Source of the DNA: Moniliella sp. 'wahieum'
Taxonomy: Eukaryota; Basidiomycota; Moniliellomycetes; Moniliellales; Moniliellaceae
Reading direction: 5' to 3'
NCBI GenBank assembly: GCA_003971905.1
Contig: RSEE01000020.1
Span: 372,001 to 436,000, forward strand
DNA length: 64,000 nucleotides
In this document: positions 38,101-47,985 of the stretch, one piece after another
How positions within the stretch are numbered: the stretch's first letter is position 1
How the letters are laid out: each line of letters opens with the position of its first letter
The notes under the pieces: model-generated
Databases searched by the model: none
What the model saw: only the letters and a program-made list of their open reading frames with translations
Told to the model about the DNA's origin: nothing
Made by a program: the position numbers and the translations under genes

Positions 38101-40518
38101 CCACCACACGACCCGACGTACCATGGCATCATTTTGCTGGAATTTGGTAGATCCTAGTTGGCACAGGCAACCGAGGACGTCATCACACATCCCACCCGGT
38201 CCCAAATGTCAAGTTGGACGCGACGTGCGCGACGTCTTGCATTCCTTGTGCACTGTTGATATGTATGCGACCTCACCTGCCGTGCCCGGTACCACTACCT
38301 GCCATGTCCATCAGGCAGTTCAATCCGACATGGTGGAAGCCTTGGCGCACACAACGCACATCGGCTTTGACTGCCGCGTGCACACAGCCGCACGCACCAG
38401 GCAACCGCTTGGAACATCACTTCGTCGATCACAAGCACGATCCGCTGTCCGTCTGTCCATCTGTCCTTCCAAATTGAGAAATCGGCAGTGCTCCTCCCAG
38501 CTCAGAGTTGAGCGTTCAACGGACAGGCAGCACACTGGACGCTGCGCCTCTGGCATCACAGGGCTACACTCCGAGATGAGAGATCAGAGATAAAGAAGAG
38601 TTGACATGCGCCGACCAACGGGAGCGCGCGCGTACAGCTTTACGTCCGTGCTTCTATCGCCAGAACCTCAGTAGGAGGCCTGGCGGAGGGAAGCCAGGAG
38701 GCCGCGGAAGCAGCGTAGCACCGACCAAACAACCCCTCACTTATAACCCATTCACCCCTTATACGGGACCCGGGACCCCCCAAAACTTTCGACCTCCTGC
38801 CTCATGCCCGTGCCACCTTACCATCATCGACAACTCCACCGTCCCCGCACTCTCCCACAAGGGCGGCCCGTTGCGTAAATATGCATCCCAGAACGAAGAC
38901 GGTTGAGGCGGGATGGCCTGCTCTGGCATCCCTGCGGCACTGGAGCGTGCCTTTTGGTTGCGAGCAGGCGGGGCGGGGGCACACCCTCTTCCCTCCCTTG
39001 GGTCCTTAGCTGTTACGTTCGTCTGTGGGACGACAGGGACCATTTTTCCTGCGAAGGCGCCTTCCCGCTTCCCCTGAACATTCCCCGTGGGCACCTTTTT
39101 TCGTTGACGATTTACGTGGACGTTTACGCTTCCTGTAGATGCTTCATGCCGCCGACATGGTCCGTGGCCACTGACGAGCAAACGCGGGTGAGCGCCTGGA
39201 GTGGGCTGCAAAGTACCGCGTGGGCGATTCGCAAGAGACTACGGGCAGGAGACAGACAGTTACGGGAGAGACGTGGGCCGAACGAACGAGGTTGGGATTG
39301 TTGGGTAAGGTATAATGGAGAGTCGTATGGAGCCGGCGGAAAATATGTGGATGAGGGAGGAGGAGGTTTTGCTCACTGTGCCTAATAGGCATGCGCTTGG
39401 GAGACGCATTGTCTCCGGTGCTGCTCAGGACAGACCAACTGAGGCGAGACCAGACGGGATGCGAGTTGCCACGGCCGCTAAAGAATGTGGCTTTTTGTGA
39501 TCTGTGGGTGGACATTGGTCTGTTGTGTAGGATGTGCAGCCCACGAAGGAACTATATGGGTGAACCGTTTATTGGTATGAAGAACGGATTTGAGAGAAGG
39601 CTTGTTGGTAGGCTCATGTAGTTCATATGCTTGTGCTCTCTCCATAGATTACATTTGCATTTTGTGGGTAGGTGTCGTTTGACGGGCAGGGCCGTGTTCG
39701 ACAATAGCGTCCTTGAGTAGGTATGGGTATACACCCTTCTTCTTCTCATGCATGGAGATGAGTTTGGCATTGAGGCCGGGGAGGAGAGTGAATCGTAACG
39801 GCAACATGGAAGAAGTTCCTTCGGCAGCCATATAAGGTTTCGTTCTAAGGGGATTCGCAAGGTTTCGTAGGTCCGTCACGGACAGTGCATACTAAAAACT
39901 GATAATACAGTCCCCAAAAATGAAGGCATCGGGCAGGCATGCACACTTCCAGCGGGTCTTCCCAGGACGCCAGACCAAAAACTACCTCTTTAATTCCAGT
40001 TTCTCCTCCACTTCCGCGCTCTGGCTCTGCCATATACCCCTTGTCGCTCTCACCATCTAGTCACATAGATGTCGTAACTCAATTCCTTCCTTCTGTCCAA
40101 TTGTCCCGCCGACACCCATCACGGAGATGCTTTCTACGTACATTATTATAAGTTGTGATGAGACGAGTGGCCCTCTGCTTCGCGCGACGTTAGGCAGAAC
40201 AATTCCATTCACCTTCATGAGATACAAGAGAATTCAAGTGGGTGGTGATGCAGGATATGCGCACCAACAGGATGCTATTGGCGTACAGAATAAGGCCAGA
40301 GGGCATCCAGGCCGAACAGGGCAATAAAAAATGGACACGTCGCAGGTTCATGATGACGAGAATGTGAGAGGGCACAACAGTGAGAGTGATGGGAACGATG
40401 AGGAAAAGAAGGTCCGAACAGGGGGGAGAAAGGGGCCTGTAAGTGGGCAGGGAAGGGCAATGAATAGGACAGAACAAAGGGCAACAAAACCAATTTTTGA
40501 CAACCCCATCCATCATGT
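33792..40518. other. 6.7-kb gene-poor region
   Basis: No gene that I can support. 33930-34180 is rich in CATCACGCATCACG and TCATGCATCATGCAT motifs and GGTCACCGG palindromes. A microsatellite lies at 35134-35178. Weak coding-like fragments occur on the minus strand at about 38500-37830 (for example KMMPWYVGSCGGIQFARDC), broken by stops. The rest (34200-37700, 38600-40500) shows only short unconserved frames. Confidence 0.5.
35134..35178. repeat. (CATCGT)n microsatellite
   Basis: About seven near-perfect CATCGT units, continuing into ATCGATCATC. Confidence 0.85.
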
Positions 40519-41621
40519 CTAAACCATGGGGGAAGGGGGCGTAGAAGGAGAGGACGAGACCAAGTCCGTTTTGGAAGGCGCTTGGTCTGCTCGGTCCCAA
40601 GGGAAGGCATGCGGCGGCGCGGTAAATGGATTGGGGTGGACCCATCCTGAAGACGAAGCCATCGGGGTCGGCATATCTCCCAATGTCTCCACGGTCTCGT
40701 GCTCCTCCTCCTCGTCATCAAACGGTGACTCGGAAGTAATGGGGGCGTGGTGGGTGGGCCGCGGAAGTAAGTCGGTATGCATTTGCAATTCGGCAACGTT
40801 GATCGAGTGGCTGCGCTCCTTCTTGGCAACGGGTGAATGCTTCTGTTCCTCAGCCTCTTCGGCAGGCTTGGTACCGAGACCCTTGACTGGCTCCTTGCGC
40901 AGCCGCTTAAACATCTTTTTCACCCCCTTTTGCATCACCTCCCCCAAGTCCACCACATCGTCCCTTGGATAAAGTGGAACAGGCCCAGCGGCAGAGGCTT
41001 GGTCACCGGACCAGGCTGCTGCCTGCTGCTGCTGCTGTAGCTGCTCGGTCCCTGCTTGCGAAGCCAGCAATTGGGCTCGAGACGTCACACCAATCGAGAT
41101 AGACTGGGAACGAGTCGTCCGACGGCCGGTACTGGGCAAGGGGCAGAAGCGAAGAGAGGAGGAAGTGGATCTCCGTTCACGTTCGCCTTGCTCGGACGAA
41201 CTGGTCTGGGTGGGATGGAAGGGCGACGATGCAGCGGTGGAGTGGGTAGAGTGGGTGGAGGTGGTTTGGACCGACGCTCGGGTGGACACGTCGCTCTGCT
41301 CCGATACGGCCGAGCCGCGATGCGTTTCAGTCGGGGACACTGGGGTGGGGATCCAGCCATCTCCAAACGAGGCATTGGGGCCGCGTGGGTCGACGGAGAG
41401 CACCTCGGGACCACGGATGGTGAGTGGGCCGGGGGTGTTATCCGGGCGGCGGCGGTAGGACTTGCCGAGGGGGGTGTTTGTTTTCTTGGCGAGCGATCCA
41501 GGCGCTTGGGGACGAGGAAGGCGTCTTTGAAGCGGTTGGGCTTGCGCGTCTCGCTCGGTGGGGCGCCGCAGCAAGCGGGGTCAAGGATGCTCTTGAGCGC
41601 GGGCTGGGAAACGGTGGACAT
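40519..41621 (-). CDS. Hypothetical disordered protein
   Basis: Not recognised. The start at 41621 gives MSTVSQPALKSILDPACCGA and NRFKDAFLVPKRLDRS; after one frameshift near 41490 the frame continues as LAKKTNTPLGKSYRRRPDNT and stays open to 40519. The protein (about 365 aa) is Ser/Thr/Pro-rich and probably disordered. Features are a poly-Gln stretch (QLQQQQQAAAW) near 41030, a basic segment GVKKMFKRLRKEPVKG near 40900, an acidic patch FDDEEEEHETVE near 40710 and a C-terminus TPPSPMV. The basic and phosphoacceptor-rich character suggests a regulatory or cytoskeletal/nuclear protein, but nothing specific can be claimed. It is the only credible gene between 33.8 and 45.7 kb. Confidence 0.65.
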
Positions 41622-43581
41622 GGTGGGGGCGAGAGGTGGAGGGGCAGGGGAAAGAGGGAGGGGGAGGGGGGATGAGGAAAGGATGAAGGAGAGAAGGTAT
41701 GGAGGTAGTGGTGGTGGTCGGCCTGCTGAGTGCACCGCACTGAGTGTATTGTGTCGATGGGGTTCGCGAGTCTGGCCACGCTCCCCAACCTGGGACCCAC
41801 AGCAAGGGGCGGCAGGGGCGGCAGGGGGCGAGTGTGGCCGCACGCGCAGCGGGCTTAACAGCCCCGCGCAGCTTAAGCCCGCAGCCCCACGCATTTTTTT
41901 TCGGGAGCAGCGCACACTTGCCTGCGGCACTGCGCCCAGCCAGCGCTGCCCTGCGCTGCCGCCGCCGCATGACATCACCGCACAGCCGCTTACATACGCA
42001 ACGCTCCACGTCACACACGTCACACCCCCGCCGCCATCGGCGCATTGTTTGTGCTAGCATGCTTATGTGTACAGATAACCCCACCAGGTGCATCAGGTCC
42101 AGGGCACAGTGTCGGTCGCCTGGGGAAATCCTTGCTCATTCCACACTATACTCGCTACATCACTCAATCGTCAGGCTGTGAGGCCTGGCCGCTCCCAGCC
42201 CCCCACGCGTTACATTCCCCCAATCCCCCAACGCCGCTTACGGGGAAGAATGGGTGCCGCGAGCTTGCTGGGGACCACATGGGCCACCCACGATGCATCT
42301 CCAGCAGACCTCTTCTCTTTGCCTGTTGGGGTGTTATAGGTGGCTTGTATAAGCATCTTTATGCGGTGGTGTGGGTAGGCAGAGGAGGTGCTATCCATGG
42401 CCCTTTTCGGGTGCCCCCAATCCTTCCTCTTGTGGTCTCCCCCTTGATTGATGATCGATCATCTTCACACTCCGGATATTTTGCCTCATGTGGTGCCTGT
42501 GGGTATCAACATCCTGTTGTTGCAAACAACCCGATCGAGGGGGGTTAAGGTAATCGTTGGCCTCGGTGGCCGCCGCTCAAACGTTGGGGGCGCAATCAAC
42601 GAATGAGAGGAAAGTGTGTGGAGCCGCATCATATTCTAGCCGGAGAAGTATACGCAGATGACTAGACGTTTTCAAGGGGACCTGCGAGCCACCCTATTTC
42701 CCCGACCGGAGCTTGGCAGAGGGGAAGGCGACAGTGTGCGCTGCGCCCTGCTCGGGGTTCTCTTCAAGCTAATACAGCAGGGTAATACGTCGGAAGGAGG
42801 CTGCATATGGTCGCACACCCCGGAAGGTGGTACCCGAGGGTTAGGAACCGCCAAAAGCTTGTGGAACGCCGGGAGAAAAAATGAGGCGCTTCGACCGCTG
42901 CAGAAGGCGGACTGCGACAAGAAAGCAAAGTGTCAGGGACGCGCTCCAGCGCCATTCCCCCCCTGTGTGCTTGACGATGCGTGGGTACTAAATGCCACCA
43001 AGACGGCCAACAAATGATGTTTGAGTACTGGAAACACCTTGAGGAGAGGAGTCACATTGGAGATAATGGCGCATCGCTCATATGTCTATACCACATAGGC
43101 TTCATCGTAGTATCTAGTCGCGCTATACATCCGGTTTGGAAGCAAATGGCGTGCGCCAGAGGGTCCCGGCCTGCTGGCGATTCCACTGATATCTTAATTG
43201 GATTGGCATGAGCACTGAAGCAGTGCAGGCCGGGTGAACGAGCATGCCAGTCGATAGAGAATCGGCGTTTCTATGTCATGATCCCAATACAACAACAGTG
43301 AGGGAGGGGGTGGGGGCGCTTTCTTTTTTGTACAGTACACCCCGGTCTTGCAGCGCCCTGGAGGCTTTGGGGATAATATCCTACGTATCCTCAGTCAGCA
43401 TCTCGGCTCTCGGTTTCTCGTCCAAAAGTGGTGTTGTAGTCCAATACGTCTCCCAGCTACCAATGCCGATACTATGACCCAGAAAATCTCGGTGTGCAAC
43501 CTCACGGGGGGTGTGAAAAATTAAAATTTCGCTTAGATGACCACATCACCCAAAAATGAGTAAATTTTTCCGAATATTACC

Positions 43582-43820
43582 TTCGGCACTTTGGCCACAT
43601 GAGGTCAAGCGCTTTGGCCCAAGAGGTCAAGCGCTTTGGCCACATGAGATCAAGCGCTTTGGCCACATGCGTTCAAGCGCTTTGGCCACATGCGTTCAAG
43701 CGCTTTGGCCACATGAGATCAAGCGCTTTGGCCACATGCGCTCAATGGCTTTGGCCACATGCGCTCAATGGCTTTGGCCACATGCGCTCAAGCGCTTTGG
43801 CCACATGCGCTCAAACGCTT
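43582..43820. repeat. 23-bp minisatellite, ten copies plus a partial
   Basis: Unit core CAAGCGCTTTGGCCACATG followed by a variable tetranucleotide (AGAT, CGTT or CGCT). Copies 8 and 9 carry CAATGGCTTT instead of CAAGCGCTTT, and copy 2 is 22 bp. Each unit carries two 6-bp palindromes, AGCGCT and TGGCCA. Because 23 is not a multiple of 3, open frames through it read periodic peptides that are artefacts. Confidence 0.93.
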
Positions 43821-43949
43821 AGCTGTTGATTGGATGCGTGCTTGTAGGCTTTCTAACCGGCTGGTTGGATGGGGCTGGCATCGATCCAGAACTACTAGAT
43901 TTATAGGCAGGGTAGGTATTTCTTAGGTATAGAATGCATTCGAAGATCG

Positions 43950-44860
43950 CTGGGAAGCGATGACACGGCAACCACGGTTAGGTGTGACGTCAGACGGAAG
44001 CACCACAACATAGTAGAGCAGTGAGCGGTACAGAAAGTGGCAGGTTAGTATGAGGGGAGCGCGCACTAGGGAGACGCTGGCCAAGTCAGCAGCAGCATGG
44101 GGTTAGCGAGAGACACAGAAAATGTGCGACGGACTCACAGGTCAGGCGATCAAGAGGGCCAGTAGCGAGGTCAAGCGGGATGAAGGCGGAATGTACACTG
44201 GTAGGGCGAACAAGGTTAGGAACAGCGTTGGCATATAACAGAGAAGGGACGTACGACGGCGAAAAAGGTCAGATGAGTCGAGGCGAACAAGACGAGACGA
44301 ACCAACCGTGGGATTCCGTGCATGCAGAGCAGCTGGGTAGATAGTGTCAGTGGCAGGACAACTCCAAGCGCGAAGTACGGGGGACATACGATGGCAAGGC
44401 AGGCCAGCCAAGCGAGAGGACCTCAGGCGAGGCAAAATGGAACCAGACGGACAAGGCCGAAGGTGAGCGAAACGGTGCATGCACATCACGCATGCTACCC
44501 ACAAGGTCAGCAGAAGTGTGGGGAATGCGAAGGAAGCGGGCACGTACGATGGCGCTGCGGATCAGGTGAAACGAGGGCAAGATGGCCACCGAGGGGGTGT
44601 CTGTGTAGGCGGGGTCAGCAACAGAGCGCTGGTGGGCAAGAGAACACATACGACAAAAGCAATGCAGACAGTGAGAGGGGGCCGGGGCGAGAGGCAGAGG
44701 GGGCGTTCACCAGCGATACTGACGAGGCGAGGGGACGGAGTGTGGCGGGAGAGGGAATGGAGACGTACGGCAGCAATGCAGACCAGGCGCGGAGAACCGA
44801 GCGATGGGGACGGGACTAGCAAGGCGGGCAGTAAGCAGTGCAGGCAACAACGATGGTGAT
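43950..44860. repeat. Degenerate repeat field with ACGTACGAYGGC-like motifs
   Basis: Motifs GGGACGTACGACGGCG (about 44247), GGGACATACGATGGCA (44383), GGCACGTACGATGGCG (44540), AACACATACGAC (44643) and AGACGTACGGCAGC (44762) recur every 100-160 bp, interspersed with AGGTCAG and AGGCGA elements. The + strand is purine-rich throughout. No protein is recognisable. Confidence 0.45.
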
Positions 44861-45752
44861 GTTAGTGGTCAGGGGAAGAAGATGGTGCTGTTGCGCCGTG
44901 GCACAGCAGAGCACTCTGAGATGTGTTGGCTGCAGAGATGGGATACTGGTTGCTGCGGGCGCAATGAGAGGGGCGGTGGTGAGGAGACAGGATGCAACCA
45001 CAGAGGAGCAGGAGGTTAAAAGGAGGCGCGTGTGGCGCAGCCACATTCTGTGCGCACAGACCAATCTGGACCACGCCAGGGGCCTAGGTAAGCTATTATA
45101 TCTGTCTATTAACGCCACAACACTAGCGGCCCCCTGCAGCAGTGTTCAAGGGTCTAATCATCAATCAAGCTTCAAGAGCGCTCTCTTGAGTTTGCCGATT
45201 TGAGACTTGCTGTAGTACTAGTTGTCTCTGTTGCGACGGTGACTGGTTACTGGCTTCGCCGAACGCGACGCACTTGCAGCTTCTCTAGCCCCGAGGCTCC
45301 GCGGGCTCCGAAGACTGCTGATGCGCGCGTACCCGCGTAAGCCAACGACGAATAGCCTTGTCCAGTATAGCCCTCTCGTCCTTTCCTACCACCAACGCCT
45401 ATCTCTCGCCCGCAATCGATCGTTTACGCTACTGTCCCAAACGCTTCAGCATTCATTGCGGTCTCCATAGCCGGGTGAATCGCTATACAGGTCACGATTA
45501 TCCTCACTTGATCCATACTAGTGGCCTACGGTGTTACATCAAGCTTCAAGTGAATGGGCACCACATGACTTCTTATGTTCACGCACGATGCACCAAAGTC
45601 CTTGCGCAGGCCGAATGAATGGTCAGTGCTATATCACTGGGAGGAGCTCCTCTAAGTCTTCGGAACTGCGTTCAGGTCCGGGAGCAGCATCGAGCAATGC
45701 GGATACACGTCCGCCGGGCCGCCTGCAACGTTTAGCTGACTCTGCAGCGTGT

Positions 45753-47062
45753 TCACATATGTGGTGGCATCTGGTGGTGTGTTCGAAGACAAGTTGTTAA
45801 ACTCTTTTTCCACCTCGTCCACTGGGCCTGGGCTGTTCGCTCAGTAGTGTCGCTGCCGTTCTGCGTGAAAACCTGAAGGCGCGCCATGGCAATATGGACA
45901 AGGGCAAATTTTTTCACAGCGCACGCTGGAAACCGCTTGAGATGAGCCGGGAGCGTGTTGCGCATGTTGCCCAACTTCCCCCAGGTCTCACGAATGTAGC
46001 CGTCCAGGTTGAACACCGTCCTGTCGGCCTGCGTTGGATGAGGGCCTTGATGGCGGTACTGGAAATGGGTTAGGAGGGGTTAGCTGCAATCCTGGACACA
46101 TAATGAGAGATTATGCGCACTCGATGCAGTAAATCATGCCGCAGAGTATTCCAATGAGGAGTCAGGACCTTCTTGAGCTCATGGAGAAAGTTGTCCATAC
46201 GTCCTCTCCAAGCGAGGTCAAGAGGTATGCACAGGAGTTGCCGCTCGCGCGGTTGCCGTAGCAAGTGGGACACGCGCGACCACAGGTGGGCATTGCTAGT
46301 AATGGACGCATTCGGGGCGCACCACACGATGATCGCAAGGGCAGCAACCCACGTCTGCAGGCATTGAAGTTAGTCCTATAATAACCAATGAAGAATATGA
46401 GGCGAGCATACCTTGTTTGCATCCAAGAACGACCGGTAACCCTGGGGGCTCGCATTGGCAGACGCCATCAAGTTCTGATAATGAGTCTCCATTCTAGTCT
46501 CGATGCGTTCCATACGATCGTTCATGTGGTTGACAGCCCCTACGAGCATACGCAACGTCGTCACAATCTGGTCGGTATTAGACCCTTCCTGTAAATCTCC
46601 CTCGTTGAAGAGGGAAGGGACGGCTGGAAATGATCCTTCCCGTTGGGCCCTGGGCATCGTATCATCGCCGTTGTCGAGCAAAGTGTCGATAGTTGGAAAC
46701 ATCTCGCCGAAAGTGCTCATCGCGCTGTTCCCATCGTTTTCGGTATCAGGAGCCGGAGTTTCCCCCTCCGTTACGGCCTCCTGGGTCATATCATCATCCA
46801 CGTCGATGTTTCCTGTGGTGGTCATGTCCAAGGCATTGTTTGCATCCTCGCCATGGTACTGGGCTTGGGTTAGAATAACATTATTCTCAGAGGGAGCTGT
46901 CCCTTGCTGCGACAGTGTTGTCGGCCGCGCCTGGCGTGTCGCCCTCGCAGCAGAAAGCGCTGATCCAGGACGGACAGAAGGTGTGCCCGCCCCTGCCAAC
47001 GAGGTGCGGCGCCGGAGAGGAATCCGACTGGGGGTTCCTCTTCTGACAATTGGAGGGGCCAT
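45753..47062 (-). CDS. Unknown 396-aa protein divergent from the transposase
   Basis: Not recognised. Three exons with canonical phase-0 introns: 47062-46412, 46354-46121 and 46058-45753 (introns GTATGC...TGCAG and GTGCGC...TCCAG). Together they give an uninterrupted 396-residue frame. The N-terminus is basic and Ser/Thr-rich (MAPPIVRRGTPSRIPLRRRT), followed by an acidic stretch (IDVDDDMTQEAVTEGETPAP) and a likely coiled coil (AVNHMNDRMERIETRMETHY). The C-terminal exons are globular-looking: TWVAALAIIVWCAPNASITS, LKRFPACAVKKFALVHIAMA. The basic N-terminus and coiled coil would suit a DNA-binding, oligomerising accessory protein, but this is inference. It lies head to head with the transposase gene; the double hairpin sits about 85 bp upstream of its start. 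No frameshift, unlike the host genes. Confidence 0.72.
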
Positions 47063-47985
47063 TGTCGGTACAGTTGGTAAGCTGTATAAGCACAACGGTG
47101 TTGGTTGGGAAGGAAGTTGTAATGCGCTTATACACAAGGAGGACCACCGGGCCTACGGCCCGGTCAGCTGGGGCTTCGCTCCAGCTTGATGCTGCGTCGC
47201 CACCTTAGCACCTTTTCCACTTCGCCACCGTAGCCACCGTTCCACGGTCGCCAACACCGACATAGAGAAATAATATAACCGATGCTTGCTGGCTGCAGGG
47301 GGCGTGGAAGGTGGCACGGGGCAGCTGATGTTAAAAGTGCACAGGGCGAATCGAGGGATAATATAGGACCGGATGGTGAGAACCGGAGGGTCCTGATATC
47401 CTGGCGATCCCTCTGGTTCCTTAACCTTGGTGGCGCATCCAACAAGCAACCCCCGCAAGATGAACGGTTATTAGGTTTAGACGCAGGGTTCCCCCTGTCC
47501 CAGCCTTACGCTCTGTCAATGAAATAGACGCGATCTAGGGATATTGTGAGAAGAGCCGCATCAGTATGGTCTGTGTGTTTCGACCAGGGTCTATCGCGCC
47601 CCGTGCAGTTCAAGGAGCTCCGATGTTGTAACCATTAATTCAATTTAACTTTGCGTTTTCTTTTCCCAAGATGCATGATCTCCGCATCCCTAAGGTATAG
47701 CCTCTGTTGTTTTGATGCATCCTTGTATTAGGCGTGTCGTTGGCTGGTGGCGTATTCGACCACCACACGACCAACACTATAGTGCTATCGCATCACCCAT
47801 TAGGGTGGCCATCTGGACTGCACTCTCATCAGATAGGGGATCACGAATGTAATACGCCTTGGAAGAGCATCAAAAAGAAGCGGGAGAGCGTGCGTCTCTG
47901 GTCTGTATGGGACAGGGGGGGCAAGGTTTAAGGTTGGAGGGCCGCGATTGTCTGTCGGGCCGGTGGCAAGAAAAGCACCCACACC
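47063..47985. other. Divergent intergenic region of the two-gene mobile element
   Basis: Contains the second double hairpin (47146-47186) and its CCACC-rich follow-on to about 47255. The rest (47260-47985) has no clear gene; it would hold the promoters of the divergent element genes. Confidence 0.45.
47146..47186. repeat. Tandem double hairpin, copy 2
   Basis: First stem 47146-47164 is identical to copy 1 (ACCGGGCC-TAC-GGCCCGGT). Second stem 47166-47186 has 9-bp arms (one G-T pair) around a TTC loop. Flanks GGACCACC on the left and TTGATGCT on the right match copy 1, so homology exceeds the hairpins. Confidence 0.88.

Larger units (their letters stand above)
41622..45752. other. 4.1-kb gene-poor, repeat-bearing region
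   Basis: Starts with the promoter of the preceding minus-strand gene (purine-rich on + to 41710). 42000-43550 has no coding signal. The 23-bp minisatellite and the degenerate repeat field are entered separately. A short + frame at 45358-45618 (MSSIALSSFPTTNAYL...) is open but unrecognised. Confidence 0.45.

Noticed and set aside
33792-40518. tRNA or 5S rRNA genes in the gene-poor interval
   Set aside because: I looked for B-box-like GTTCGANTCC on both strands across the window and found no credible cloverleaf.
43582-43820. Possible CRISPR-like array
   Set aside because: Units are directly adjacent with no unique spacers, and the organism is a eukaryote; it is a minisatellite.
43556-43829. 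Repetitive peptide reading frames (ALATCVQALWPHE...) over the minisatellite
   Set aside because: The 23-bp period cycles through all three frames; no start context, no homology.
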